Assembly (NCBI GenBank): GCA_963210315.1
Contig: OY723306.1
Location: forward strand, 682,001-746,000
DNA: 64,000 nt
Direction of reading: 5' to 3'
Source: Rhynchopus euleeides
Taxonomy: Eukaryota; Euglenozoa; Diplonemea; Diplonemida; Diplonemidae
A program made the position numbers and the translations under genes. The notes beneath the pieces were generated by a model. The model did not search any database. It saw only the letters and a program-made list of their open reading frames with translations, and was not told the origin of the DNA. Of this stretch, positions 1-12,309 are shown piece by piece (position 1 is the stretch's first letter; each line of letters opens with the position of its first letter).

Positions 1-37
1 GCAGTGTGCCGCGTTTCTGAGCCAGACAGGGGCTCCT

Positions 38-1204
38 ATGGACTCTCCTGTGCTGACCGACATTCAGGCTGTCGCGTCGCACACCCCAAAGGAACCACGC
101 GTGGAGCCGCAGAGGAGAAAGACGCGTCGCGGTGGAGCTCCGCCACCGCAGAGCAGGCCACAGCGCGTCCCTCTGCTCCCCCGTGGGCTTGGTGTTGTGT
201 CAGTTCACTCGAAATGCATCGGCATGCTGGAGACGCTCTGCTCCCGCCTGGGTGACGCCACTGCGCACCGCAGCTCTGCTCCGGAGAGGAGAGTTGCAGC
301 GGATGGAGACATCGCCGATCCAAACAATGCTTGGGACCACCACCACCACCACCACACATCCCTCGCCCCCACCGGGGATGGAGGGCCTGAGGGAGACTGC
401 GGAGGTGGTGCCAACACAGAATGCGATGGCGAATTCACAATCCTCCCTGACTACGGCACAGGCGGGTGCGGCGCTGCGGCGAGGTGCAGCCCCTGGGAGG
501 GGGTGGGTGGTGGTGGTGGTGGTGAGGAGGAGGAGGAGGAAGAGGAGGAACTGCCCGGCATGCTGCAGCACCAGCATACGACCCACGGCGACCCGGAGAG
601 GTCGGGCCCTGTTTTTGACATCAAAACGCCTGCCTGTGTGACGCTGTTTTGGGAGCAGCACATCGACCCTACGGTGAAGAGGCTGGGGCTGTCGAGGAGC
701 TCGTGGGCTGGGAGGATGCGGGATGTGATGGGGTCTGGGGCGGCACCCGGGTGTGACGCGGAGGAGGTGGCGATGGCGGCGCGCATCCTGGTCGCGGCGA
801 GGGAGAACCTGCTGGAGGCTGAGGAAAGGCATGAGGAACTGACGACGATGCTGAAGACCGTGATGCAGGACATCGCAACCTTTGAGTGTCTTGTGGAGCT
901 GCGGAAGCCCAGGCGTGGCCCTGCGTCCCGCGCGGGGGGCGCCCCCACTGCGAAGCAGCAGAATGAGGCGCAAGAACAGCAGAACATGCGCCGCAAGATC
1001 CACGGGTTGGCCAAGCTGGCCCGGATGAAACTTTCCTCCTTTGCCCAGGCCACGCAGGGCGTGCCGTACGTCCCGCCTGCGATCCTCACCTCCCTCCTCG
1101 GGCTCCCGTCGGGCACCCCAGAGTTGCAGGCATACCTCAGCGAGCTGTGCGAGTCGCACCGGTGTGAGCAGCCGCAGCTGCAAAATGCCAGCGCATCGCT
1201 CTGA
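38..1204 (+). CDS. Hypothetical protein, low-complexity N-half, helical C-half
   Basis: Open frame of 388 codons from an ATG at 38 to TGA at 1202-1204. An AG at 28-29 (context CCAGACAG) lies 8 nt before the ATG, the same spacing as for the cotransporter gene at 3509, so this looks like a trans-splice acceptor and a complete 5' end. The first 190 residues are low complexity: a basic stretch, a natural His6 run, a Gly run and a Glu run. From about residue 195 the sequence becomes ordinary and largely helical, with a likely coiled coil around residues 240-285 (LLEAEERHEELTTMLKTV) and a second charged helix at 310-335. I recognise no family. The frame is GC-rich like the neighbouring genes, and no competing frame has better composition, so a real gene is likely but its function is unknown. 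Confidence 0.6.
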   Translation: MDSPVLTDIQAVASHTPKEPRVEPQRRKTRRGGAPPPQSRPQRVPLLPRGLGVVSVHSKCIGMLETLCSRLGDATAHRSSAPERRVAADGDIADPNNAWDHHHHHHTSLAPTGDGGPEGDCGGGANTECDGEFTILPDYGTGGCGAAARCSPWEGVGGGGGGEEEEEEEEELPGMLQHQHTTHGDPERSGPVFDIKTPACVTLFWEQHIDPTVKRLGLSRSSWAGRMRDVMGSGAAPGCDAEEVAMAARILVAARENLLEAEERHEELTTMLKTVMQDIATFECLVELRKPRRGPASRAGGAPTAKQQNEAQEQQNMRRKIHGLAKLARMKLSSFAQATQGVPYVPPAILTSLLGLPSGTPELQAYLSELCESHRCEQPQLQNASASL

Positions 1205-1897
1205 TGGTTGTTAAAGGGCTGTGCTTCTAAGGAACTGAAAAAGGGAGAGGTGGCGCCACTCACCTGTTCCTCCATGGCGCCTAGAGCGAATGGAGAGTGG
1301 GGGGGTGTCCGGGAGCTTTAACCCCAGTGTGTGTGCCGACGGTGCGCCTTAAGTTGTAGTTCGAGCCTTCGCTCGGAGAGACACGGGTCAATATTTACAC
1401 GAAAAACCTGACGCGTGTTGTGTCTGTTCCTGCCCTGTGCTGCCAACTGCAAGCATGGCGCAGCTGCCTTTGCCATGCCCCCCCTGCACCCCACCCCCCT
1501 ATCGCTAGCCTGCTGTACACAGGCACCTCTGACAAGGCCCTGTTGCTCAACGGCATGCAGTTGAGCAAAGGCTTTTTGTTCAAGGGGCTGCGCTGCTCGC
1601 CTTGCGACGGTGTCGCCGTGCACATCTCTTCTTGCCAGCCGCAGCTGCAGTGTCGGGTCGGGATAAGCTCTGTTAGACGTCTCGTCCCCCCTACCGCCAC
1701 CATGCCCCACTCCTGTCTGTCCCACTTCATATTGGCCGCAACACACGCTGAGTGTCTACAGGTCAGACGTTGCATGCAGTTTGCGTGAAGGGCAATCGTT
1801 TTGTGCATTTGCTCTTTTCGGTATTGGCCCCACCCTTGTCGGTGTGTTGCGTGTGGTGTTCTGTGGGGCCATGTCACACCCTTCTCTTGGAATCCGA
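1205..1897. other. Intergenic, no gene seen
   Basis: About 700 bases between the stop of the first gene and the first RepA copy. Open frames here are short and overlap in conflicting directions, and no family is recognisable. The stretch presumably holds the 3' UTR of the first gene. Confidence 0.5.
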
Positions 1898-2240
1898 TGA
1901 TTAAAACCTAGACTTGACATAACTACCTTCTGAACTGTGCTGCCGGCTTCATAACCCGGCAGCCCGTGTGAAGTATAGACTTTATCCGCGCTTATGAGGC
2001 TGCAGAGCGTTGCCTGTTGTGGGTGCCACACCACATCACATCACACCACTTCGCACCACGACACACACACCTGCGATGACCCTGCCATGATGCACAAGAA
2101 ACGAGGCATTTGTCCGACTGTATTTCGATGACGCTGAACACGTTGACTACCTTAATCTAATCTCTGAACAGACAGGCGTGTGGTGCACTTTCGTGTCGTG
2201 TCGTCTGTGTGTGTGTGTGTGTGGCACTGGGGGAGTCTTC
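1898..2240 (+). repeat. RepA dispersed repeat, copy 1
   Basis: This shares about 330 bp with copies at 2928, 42113 and 42586 and a 5' fragment at 41848. It begins at CGATGATTAAAACCT, has a perfect stem-loop (arms CTGCCGG and CCGGCAG at about 1939-1961), then a CACATCACACC tract of variable length. It continues through a block ending TTAATCTAATCTCTGAAC. No terminal inverted repeat or target duplication is visible and I could not assign a family. Weak similarity between copies extends about 40 bp upstream of the CGATGATT start. Confidence 0.8.
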
Positions 2241-2927
2241 GGTCGGACATAAGACACAAAACATCAATATCAAAAACGCGTCTCGTGGGAGATGGGGGTA
2301 ACTCAGCCACCGCTTTTCCGTTGCATTAGGCACCGTTCAGTGCAAAAGCTGACGTACGGAGGGGCGAAGGCAGGGAGCAAAACACCACTCGTTGGCCTGA
2401 TGAAGGGTGGTGTTTGTTCCGTTCGCCCCCCTTCCAACCTTGCAAGAAAACTGTTGCTGCAAGTGGTAGAAAAAAATACGCACAGGGAAGTCGTCTTCTC
2501 TAGTCCTCCCTTGACTCCCTAGTCGCACCGAAGGTGCTTAAACAAGTTTACTGAATGTGAAGCAGACTGTGTTGCTGTGCAGATACACGCAGCACAGGCA
2601 ATCAGACACCATGTCACGGAAGAGGGCTGGGACTACACAATACTCACCGTTGCAACTCGACTTTACACACCGTCACACGCTATACGTCATGCGCTCCGTG
2701 GTAGCCTCCAAAGCTCGAGGTCTGGGGCCACCGCCGTGTTGGGACCGATAGCCTTGTCCCGACTTCTTCCGCGTTCGTGTTGGCATCAACAGCCACTCGA
2801 CGGTTTGCCCCGCCACATCTACGGTCCCTGCCCCACCCCCTGCTCCCGCGATGGGAGCATGGAAGGGGCACAAAGATCGGGCTGTTGTGTTGCGCTGGGA
2901 CCACATGACACCCTTGCCTTGCGACCC

Positions 2928-3270
2928 GATGATTAAAACCTAGACTTGACATAACTACCTTCTGAACTGTGCTGTCGGCTTCATAACCCGGCAGCCCGTG
3001 TGAAGTATAGACTTTATCCGCGCTTATGAGGCTGCAGAGCGTTGCCTGTTGTGGGTGCCACACCACACCACATCACATCACATCACTTCGCACCACGACA
3101 CACACACCTGCGAAGACCCTGTCATGATGCACAAGAAACGAGGCATTTGTCCGACTGTATTTCGATGACGCTGAACACGTTGACTACCTTAATCTAATCT
3201 CTGAACAGACAGGCGTGTGGTTCAGTTTCGGATTGTGTGTGTGGCACTGGGTGAGGGAGGCTGTCTCTGT
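2928..3270 (+). repeat. RepA dispersed repeat, copy 2
   Basis: Near-identical to copy 1 over the full length. The hairpin left arm reads CTGTCGG instead of CTGCCGG, which keeps a G-U pair in a + strand RNA. Similarity to copy 5 continues past the core to a TGAGGGAGGC motif near 3250-3262. The copy ends about 240 bp before the cotransporter start codon, so it lies in the upstream spacer. Confidence 0.8.
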
Positions 3271-3471
3271 GCTGACAACATGTCCAAGTCACGCAAGAGA
3301 GAGTGAGAATCAGACTCCACGACACACGGAATAGGGCTGGAGACAACACCACCAAGTGGCAACATTCCTGACACCACCATCCACACACACCACCGCATCT
3401 CGAGTGCATCTGTCTCCGAACGCCACTACAAACAGGGCTGCGTCCTGCCTCCCATGGCCCCTTTGCTTCAC

Positions 3472-3500
3472 CACGCCCTCACCACCGCACCACACCACAG
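3472..3500 (+). promoter_or_regulatory. Candidate spliced-leader acceptor of the cotransporter gene
   Basis: A C/A-rich, G-poor stretch ends CACCACAG at 3493-3500, and the ATG follows 8 nt later. Similar arrangements precede the ATGs at 38, 31307 and 33579. They are inferred from spacing and composition only; no spliced-leader gene is in the window. Confidence 0.45.
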
Positions 3501-3508
3501 GGCCTGAC

Positions 3509-6500
3509 ATGACCAGGAAGAACACACGCTATGATAGCAGCGACGAGGAACTGAGCGTCAGGGACGGAAGTGGGGTGAACTTCGAAGACGAGCCGTTCAC
3601 ACTTGATGATGAGAGCGGAAACCCGCTGGCGACCACGCCTTCTATGGAGACACAGCCCCAGGATGTGCCACCGGAGGCACAGCCCAGCACCCCTGCCCTC
3701 CAACACGCGCAGTCGCAGTCCGTGACACTCGAGGACATACGGCAGGTCCGCCTGCGCCGCGCCTCTATGATAACCAAGAACCCCCTCCCGCCTTTGAGGT
3801 CGCATTCGCTGACACACCTCCCACAGGACGGGGCCGCCGGCACCCCTGTCCACGGAATGGGCGATGCACTGCGCTCCGAAAAAGTGACACGCCGAGCCAT
3901 GTCCTCCTCCGTCGCAAGGATGAGGCCCAGGGGCGACTCCCTCCGGGGCGAATCCCCTCGCTCCATCACCGACCTGCACCTGCGGGGCGTCGGGGCCTCC
4001 AGCCCCGAGAGCACCGCCACATGCCGCACCCTCACCATGGAGGTGAAGTCGACATGCAAGGAGGCGAAGAAGATCCCGCAGTCGGGGCTGGGGCCGCAGC
4101 ACCACAAGGCGGAGGCGAGGGGCGGGGCTGTGGTGCGGAGGAAGCGTGGGGAGGGGCAGGATACGTCAACCTCGGAGCCTGCGCAGAGCGCGACGAGCAA
4201 TGTTGCGTTGGTGCAGCGGCACGAGCAGACCCACTCCATCTCCACGCTCTTCCACAGGAGGAAGCCGGTGGTGCAGCACGTCTCCAAGACGATGAAGCAG
4301 GGGGATGACACAGACTTCATCGGAACCGTCGGCCACGTCGAGTTCAAACTCGCCTTCGGCGAGAGTGACGACCGCCTCGGATGCACCTGGAAGGGTCTGG
4401 GGAAGGGGAACATCGTGGTTCACCAGATCACCCAGGGATCCCTCGCGGAGAGGGTGGGTATCACGGTGGGGATGAAGCTAATCAGCATCGAGGGGACCCT
4501 CCCTCGCACCCGCAGCGAGTTTGAGGGGCTCATGGGGAACCGGGGGTCCGCCATGCAGAAGCTGCGCGACGGCGGGGAGATTGCGGTTGTGCTGGACAGC
4601 AACGACCTTTATGACGACACGGAGTCGACCGGATCGTATGACGTTGAGTATGAAGACTACCCTTTTCAGGAGTCGTTTGAAGCCGTATGGCTCCCCTGCG
4701 TCATGTCGTGTGTCGCGCACACCGCGTTCATCCAGATCCCTGTCGTCATCCACAGCGTCGGCCTGATGTGGACCCTCCTCATCTTCCTCGCCACCATCCT
4801 CGTGTCGATGCTCAGCCTCGAGAGCATCTCCATGCTGCTCTCACGCCAGTCCCTGCCTGAGACACTGCAGCTCGGAATCTACCACATCCTCTCCCGCCAT
4901 GTCGGAACAGAATACGGCGGGGTAGTCGGCATTCTCTTCCTCACTGTGTGCATCCTCCTGAATGGTGTTCACGCCCAAGGCTTGGGGGAGGCCGTATACT
5001 TCTATTGGGATCTCGAATCCCTCTGCGGCTGCAGCGACACAGAGAAGTATTGGGTGATCCGTGGGACGGGGTTTATCATCCAGGTGGTGGTGACGTTTGC
5101 GATCTACTTCTGGGAGCTGAACTACGTCTCCCTGTGTGAGCTGCTCGGTGTGATCATCGTTTTCATTAACTATGTCCTGATGGTGGTAGGTTGTCTCCTC
5201 CCGAGCGACGACACGGCGTGGAAGCACGGGGATTCCCCTTCGTTCGATGTCTTCACCAGCAATTGGATCACAGACTTCGACCCCGCGCTGCCCAACCCGG
5301 ATAACTCCAACCTGACTGTGATCGAATGCCTCTGCCGCGTGTTCCCCTCGGCCCTCAGCATCCTCATCGTCCTCGGGAGGGCAACCGACCTCGAGAACCC
5401 TCAGGAGGAGATGCCGCGCGCGATCCGCCGCGCCATGGCCTGGTCGTGGGCAGCCCTTGTCGTGCTGGTGTTCTGCATCAGCTTCTCCCTCTCACGTGAC
5501 CTCCAGGACGAAGACCTCGGGATGAACGGGACCCTCTCCCACTGGCTGTTCGTCAGCAACGCGACAGGCACGACAGCGCAGGATGGGGGCGATGTGTACC
5601 TCTACTACTATCATCTGTTTGTCGCGGCGACGGTCGAGGCTGAAAAAGCAGGGGTGGAGGCTATAGCCCCTGATAACTGGTCGCAAGCAGGCCCCGGGGG
5701 CACGTATTACTTTGAGAAGAACCCGAACCCTTTGGCAAGCAGGTGGCGCCCTCGGTACGACGTGATCGATTCGGGGTTTCTGCTCCCAAAGGTTGCCGAA
5801 GGAGGTGTGGCATTCGAGCTGTTCGTAGCAGCTGCCCTGCTGATCCAGTGCCTGCAGACGATGGCGATTGGGCCCCGTGTTGTGCTGTCGATGAACCTCG
5901 ACCACGCCTCCTCGTTCCTTTCCAAGAACATGATCCCGCAGCTCTCTTGGGCAGTGAGCGGGCGTGGGTTCCCCACAATACTCTGCGGGTTGCTCGCAGC
6001 GTTCTCTGTGCTGATGGGCCAGTATCTCTACAACCTGGTGACGGTATGGCCTTCTTCACACATCACTCGGATGGGGAGGGAGGGGGTGTCACGTTACAGC
6101 CGGGCTTGCAGGACACACACAGCCCACTCCCTTTTTTTCTTCTCACCTCACATTCCACCTTTGGCGGAAACATGGTGTCCCGCAGTGCCCCGGGGGAGGG
6201 GGCACTGCCCGCCCGAGAGGCGACACAAGTGAGGAGAGTCAACGGGGGAATGATATTCAAGCAAATCATCACATACAACACCCCTCCCATGCACAGATCG
6301 TATCCCTGGTCTGTCTCGGCATTATCAACGGCGTTGCTGCGACCGCGGTGTTCACAGACTCTGTGAAGTACGAAAAGGATGTGCAGGTCTTCTCGTCAAA
6401 GTGGAAGATCAGCCTCTGTGGCTTCGTCCTGTGTGGCGTTGTCATGTTTTACATCAGCGTATGTTCTGAAGATGAAGGCTTTCTGTTTGCGACCCACCTC

Positions 6501-8880
6501 TCATCCCGGGGGGGAGTGTTGGCGGTTACAGGGCGGGCTGCTTTCAAGCCATGAGGGTTTTCACCCTGTGATTCGGCGTCTCGGTTCTGCCGTGAGTGTT
6601 GTTTCCCAGGCGGGGTCGTCCGATGCTACTGCATATACCATGTCCATTGTTCCATTTGGGTGGGGGGGCGGGGTTTCTTTCGGCCCCGTTCAGTGCGCTT
6701 GTGACACCACCGCAAGCAAACCTCCACACTTCTCCGCGACCTGCAGTGGTACGTTGCCCTTGCTGCCAGTATTATGGCGATCCTGAGTGCAAAGTATTTC
6801 GAGATGAAGATCGACGTGACCTACTGGGGCGAAGGTGTCAAGGGCATGCAGCTCCAGCACGCCTTGGACAAGCTGCTGACTCTGGAGGTATGCACGCCGT
6901 GCCATTATTTTCCTAGGGTGGGTTTCCCTGTTGAGCTGGTTGTTTGCGCCTTCTTTGGGGGTGGGGTCCGCGAGTCACTACATCCTGTGTCTCCGTGTCC
7001 GTGCGAGTCATTCGATCACTCCCTTTGTGGTCCGCGTTTGCGAGCTGTAACAGGCCGCCGCCACTGACACCGTTACTGCCGATTATCCTGTGTGAAGTCC
7101 TTTTTCTCTTTGTGCAGCCCAATACTTTTTTCTGACCCTTGTGTGTTCAACCCTTCATCTCATCACCCCATCACGCCCTGCAGGTGGTACGTGACCGCGA
7201 GGAGCTTCACGACGAGTTCTTTGCTAGTGTAAAGCAGCAGAAGGAGAAGGGCCCGGGTTGGCGCCCGCAGATCATGGTTCTGACGAAGATCCCATCCGTA
7301 TGCAACCATCAGTCCTTCTGCCACAGCCACGCTTCGCTAGTCGTGGGGCCGAGATTAGAAGCAAGACATGGTTCTTTTTTGACTTCGTTCGACCCGCAAT
7401 GTGGGTGAAGCTTCTGCACCTTTTTTGTATTGTTCTGGGGGACGGCGCGGGGGCTTCGCTCAGAAATACAGAAAAACAAGAAGAGAAAGAGAGAGAGAGA
7501 GAGCTGTGCCTGTGGAGATGTGCCTCACACAAGCTGGCTGCAAGGCGACACATCGTTTGCCACACGCAGTGTGGCAGTGGCACAGAGCGGAAGCCCGCCC
7601 AGCCTCCACAGCAAGGCGACACCCCAACACACCCGCCACACCCCCCCTACACCCTGCCACAGAAGGGCGAGGTGCTGCCACCGCGAATCCTGTCAGTAGC
7701 AGACCAGCTGAAGGCAGCACGAGGCCTTGTCATCATCGCAGGCGTGCTGGAAGGGGACGCCATCGGCTCCCTCGACCAGATCACAACAGCCACCGAGGTG
7801 ATCAAGAAGCGCCTTGCCGAGCTCCGCACGCGTGGATTCGTGAAGGTGGTGGCCTCCAAGACCTACCTCGAGGGCTTCACCTTCATGATGCAGGGGCTGG
7901 GGCTGGGGGAGCTCTCTCCGAACACCGTGGTGGTGCAGTGGCCGGATGACTGGCGCATCAAGGACACGGTTGCGGGTGAGTTCACATCTGTCCTGCGGGT
8001 TGCGCATTCGCTGCGCAAGGCGCTGGTTGTCCTGAAGGGTGTGAAGCACTTCCCCTGCACAAGCGACCCGAAGGATGAAGACTTCCTCCGCCGTCGTCAG
8101 GTCGGGGAGTACATCGACCTGTGGTGGCTGCTGCATGACGGAGGTCTGGAGCTGCTGATTGCCTTTGTGCTGCGCCAGCACACTGTGTGGCGCGAGGCGA
8201 TCCTGCGCATCATCATCCTCGTCCCCATCGGGATGTGCGAGGATGACAAGGAGAAGATCATGAAGTCGCTGGAGGAGCCCCTGCAGCGGCTGCAGATCGA
8301 CTGCCGCCTGATCATCAACCCGGTGCGCGGGGAATGGATCACGGAGTTCACGACACACCCCAGCGTGAGACTGCCAGGCGTCGAGGAAGAAGAAGAGGAA
8401 GAGGGCGAGTCGCAGCACCACCCTCAGCCGCCGCCTCCGCAGCCTCCGGCTGCTGCTGCCACCGTGAGGCAGCAGCCTGCTGGGGAGCACCGCGTGCAGA
8501 TCCCGCAACAAGGTGCGCATCTGGGTGTGACACCCATCGCCTCGCCTGTGGAGTGCCCTGGGAGGAATCTATCACGCGTATCATCGTCTGTGAATGGGTT
8601 CGACGGGTTTCCGATGGTCGACCTGGTGGGTGAGCTGGGCGACACAGGGTTCCGCGAGGGTGGCGAGCACAACACTGCGCTGTACCACTTCGAGTGCCTG
8701 AACCAGCTCATCCAGGAGTCCTCCGCACAGTCGGATCTGGTGCTCATCAACCTTCCCGACTGCGACCGCTTCCTCGACTCCGAGGAGTTCATGCTCTGCA
8801 CAGAGCAGCTCCTCAAGAACATCCGCAAGGCTATCCTGTTCAGCGGGACGGAGGAGCAGGTTATCCTCAAGCTCTGGTGA
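3509..8880 (+). CDS. SLC12-type cation-chloride cotransporter with N-terminal PDZ-like domain, five exons
   Basis: Inferred exons: 3509-6043, 6297-6458, 6747-6887, 7184-7297 and 7663-8880, giving about 1389 residues. All four introns have GTATG donors, CAG acceptors and phase 0, and joining them restores one frame across a transmembrane segment (YNLVT / IVSLVCLGIINGVAA). The N-terminal 270 residues are hydrophilic. Residues 271-367 look like a PDZ domain (GHVEFKLAF, then VVHQITQGSLAERVGITVGM). A hydrophobic core of about ten or more helices follows, with an extracellular loop holding NGT and NAT sequons near residue 675. The C-terminal domain has the family signature IDLWWLLHDGG and a VWREAILRIIILV strand, as in K-Cl cotransporters. 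The family exchanges K or Na with Cl at the plasma or contractile-vacuole membrane. Which ions are used cannot be read here. A poly-Glu and Pro/Gln-rich insert near residue 1230 is unusual. Confidence 0.88.
7447..7598. mobile_element. TTCGCT-type MITE inside cotransporter intron 4
   Basis: Left end GCGGGGGCTTCGCTCAG and right end AGAGCGGAAGCCCGC are imperfect inverted repeats. The interior before the right end (GTGGCACAGAGCG) is shared with a related sequence at about 51340-51371. It lies wholly within the 7298-7662 intron. Other members sit at 33130, 33792, 45876 and 55155. Confidence 0.55.
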
Positions 8881-11800
8881 GGCGGAGGTCGAGGTGGTGC
8901 GGGTGATGGTGATGCGTCCGGTCTCCGGAGGCGATGCGGTGGTTCACTTCCTCAAGGCAGCAGAAGGGTGGTTGTCTTTCTGAGGTGTTGGTGGGAGTGC
9001 CCAGAGAGTGGGGATGGGAGGTAGCGGTGGGGGGAGGGGCCATGTTTTGAGTTGTGCATGAATCCCTTCTCTTCGCGCGTGCCCTGGGGCATCTGTGTGT
9101 GTGTGTGTGGTTGCGTTCTGTACGGCTGCAAAAAAAAATATGTAACACGTGCGTGCGTGTGTGGCAGTGAAGATTTTGGAGACCACATCAAAATCAGTTC
9201 CTCGGTGTGTTCGGCACTGCGAAAGAAAGGTTCACGTGTCTGTGGGGGGATGGGTGAGGAGGGGGAAGAGAGAAGCCCATAAAAACGCCGGCTTCCCTCC
9301 CGATCGTCACTGCCTGTTTCCCAAAGACCAGGAGGGGTCGGCCAACAGGAGCAGTGCGTCCGGGAAACCCTCTCCCCCTATCTGTCTGTTACGGACCCAC
9401 CTTATCGAGAAAGGAAGGATAAGAGAAGGTATGGTTTACCAACTCCTTGCAAACCCAAACGTGATCCCTGCAAAGTGCTGCTGCTTTTTTTTTGGCACAC
9501 ACACCCACACAGCGTGGTCAGTACGCTACGCAAACTCTGGCTTCAAAACACACAACAACACACAATCCCTTGCTGGAGCGAGCCTCACTTTCTCCACAGA
9601 ACACTGCGTCAAAAAAAGCTACGTAAATCGTTCTTTTCAAGGGCACGGGCCTCAGTTTTGATTTCGACTACTGCCCGTTTTACCTATTGCCCACACCCCC
9701 GCTGATGGCTGGGAGGTTCGACGAGACACACCAAACAACAACAACAACAAAAAATGTACACACAGGCTCTGCACACTGTGGATGCCTCTGCAACAACTGG
9801 ACACCACAGCTTCTTATCCTATGGGGAGGCAGAGGAGAGGGGAGTGCGCGTGTGCGGTGGTGTGTTGTAGCGGATGCGCTGGAAAAAAAATCCAGCCCCT
9901 CCCCGAAGCGGGGTGAGATTACATGCGTTGTGTTGTGTTTATGCCTGTTTTGGCCTGGCACAAAAGTGATGCGGGGCGGGCGGGACGGGGCGGGGCCGGG
10001 GGGTGAGGGAGGGAGGGAGGGAGCGGGGCGGGGGTGGTGGATGTTCTATTTTGTCCGTGACAGCTGATTACACTAACTGCCTGAGAGGGGTCCCTCGCAG
10101 GCGATGCTCGGGAGGCCTCCGGGCAGGGCGGGGTTGCTGGTATCGTGGCGGGCCTGCCCCAGGAGGGGGTGAACGGCCCAATTATTTTGCGATGTTATAT
10201 TTTCTGTATACACACCCCGCCCCACGTGGCCTGGAGCCCCCCCCTCCCCCATCGAGGTTTATGATACAGAGACAGACGGGACCCCGCGTGGAGCTCCTGC
10301 ACACCTCTGTGTGTGCAGGGTGGGGGGGGGGGCAAAATCGCTTCAGCGCAGCACCGCCTTCGGCAGGGTAAGCTGCCTTTTTGGTGGGAGCCGTTTTACC
10401 GTTTTCTTTCGTTACGCACACACCCTTCACGCGGAAAGTGTCATTCAGTTCTGCCCTCAATATGCCACCCCTTTCATATGGCAGAGGGTCTGGCAGGGCG
10501 TGTTGAGGCTCCAACGCATCACAACGAAGTACACAAACAGTAGAGCAATAGACGGGGAACTGAAGTGGCACTGGAGACAGAGAGAGAGAGAGAGAGAAAG
10601 AAATGAGGAAGTGGTTGGTATGTCGCACCTGGTTACCTCGCGAGTCTTTCCAGCTGACCTCAATATCTACTGCTTTCCGGTTGAATAATGCCTCTGTCCT
10701 CACAAACGCCTATCCCTTGTGACGCCTTGGCCTCGTCTGCTCGGGGTCACAAAGCCAAAGCCTCGCACCTTGCGAACGGCCAGCAGTTTGTGATAACGGC
10801 GAGAGGGTCATATTCCAATGCTTACGGGAGTGCCGTGCAGTGCGAGCAACAAATCCTGACAAGCTTTGCTTGCCGCATGCACTCTTGTCGAAGTGATGTG
10901 GGCCAACATCGAAAAACAAACTTGCTGCTGGGGTCGATTCGTATGCGCTGCTCAAGGATGGTTGTGTGGGTACCCTCAGGCCAGCATGAAGCTCACAACA
11001 GCAAAACAGCCCCCCTTTGGTTCGAAACTAGAGATCATTAAGAGTAATCGACGTGGCGTTCGCCCTGGCCATGCTGCAGCACGTTGCCAAAGAAATTGAA
11101 AGTAACATCCAAATAAATAAATCAGCCTTGTTTTGAGCTTGCCTGTCACCCCCGACCCCCCCCCCCCCCCTTGGTCCACAGGCCGGAAAAAACACTGGAT
11201 TTCAGACACAACCTGCATAACGAGTGAAGGGCGGTCATTCTTGTGCTCCCTTCAAATTCGATTTCACTATTCCCCCTTGGTCCACTTTCCGCATCTACTT
11301 CGCCCCGCTTGGATTCTTTTGCCCCCCTTTTCTGTCGTCCCACTGCCCGCCTCACAGTGTCCATATGGTCTGGTTTTGGTGTGATGCCGTCTTCCTGTTT
11401 GTTACGTTCCTGTCCAAGAAGGCAAAAAAATGTGGGTGTGGAATAGTGTACTGCCCGGCGTTGCCAACTGGGGGCAGGGGGAGGGGGGGGGGGTCCGGGG
11501 GGGTGGGGAACTTCCTGCGCCTTTCTATGTTGCTGGATCTTGCGACCCCCCCTCCCTCTCTCAACCTCACACCACTCGGTGTCCACAAAGAGTGGGGTGG
11601 TCTGTGTTGCAACAGCGCATTCATGGCGACATTGGGCGTTGTGCCACCGTGTGGCCAGGCGAACGATGAAGCCCCCTCTACCGGGGACAGCAAGAGCACG
11701 GCAAATCGTTCAAATCGTTCAGTTTTCCGCAGCCATTGCTTTCCTCTGTCACTGTCCGATCCACGCGGGATTCTATCAAGACTTCTGAACCATTCGGTGT

Positions 11801-12301
11801 GACAGTGGAGCTCACACACGAAGAGCAGGGTGATGGTCAGTGTGTTCTCCGCTGCTGATTCACATACATGTGTCTGTTGTTTCCAGTGGAGACCACATCA
11901 AGAGTCGGGTGCTCGGTGTGCTCTACGCTAGTATACAAACAGCCCTCAAGCGGTCCGCAAGGCTCCGCGGTAACGTGAATATCCTTCGAGACAGTGGAGG
12001 TCCCGTCAGGGGTTGCTTGGTGCGACCTGCACTAAACAAAAAGATGAACCTGTGTGTGTGTGTGTGGTGTGGCACGCTATGGTGGATGAGGTCTGTGCAT
12101 GTGTCAGTGTAGCCGTGTAAAGGCACAGTTCAGCCCCATTCTCGCCTCAGAGATTGTGATTGCGCTGCAGTCCAAGAGAGTTGATTCCCATACGTGGTTC
12201 TACGCCTTCAGGTTCTGTGCCTGTGGCTGCTGGCCTCGGAAATGGCAACTGCGGTTTCGGGCCAATCTTTTTTCATTCGCACCATCTGTTTTTTTTCGCA
12301 C
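8881..12301. other. Intergenic stretch without a recognisable gene
   Basis: Composition is uneven, with GT/CA runs, C and G homopolymers and an AG run at 10579-10598. Open frames on both strands are short or conflict and none resembles a known protein. It contains one copy of a short dispersed repeat (about 11170-11278). The 3' UTR of the cotransporter must lie at its left edge. I see no RNA gene. Confidence 0.55.
11170..11278 (+). repeat. Short dispersed repeat RepB, copy 1
   Basis: A core of about 75 bp starting ACAGGCCGGA and running through CTGGATTTCAGACACAACC to TTCTTGTGCTCCCTTCAA recurs at about 15877-15950. Its last 35 bp (CTCCCTTCAAATTCGATTTC) recur at 30889-30923. Each copy is next to C-homopolymer tracts. 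No inverted termini were found. Confidence 0.65.
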
Positions 12302-12309
12302 CATGCTAC

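Noticed and set aside
200-1275. Long minus-strand frames opposite the first gene (and similar ones opposite other genes)
   Set aside because: They are shadows of GC-rich coding DNA with Arg/Pro/Ala-rich translations and no domains.
1930-1970. CAT anticodon-like loop in the RepA hairpin (GGCTTCATAACC)
   Set aside because: The stem has a C-C mismatch at the loop base, and no T-arm or D-arm follows the tRNA pattern.
1960-2010. Minus strand of RepA resembles parts of U3 snoRNA (GTCTATACTT, GAAGCCGGC)
   Set aside because: The essential box A continuation and boxes C and D are missing or out of order; likely chance.
1756-2034. Minus-strand frame conserved in RepA copies (MVWHPQQATLCSLISADK)
   Set aside because: It follows from DNA conservation of the repeat; no protein family, and the frame ends differ between copies.
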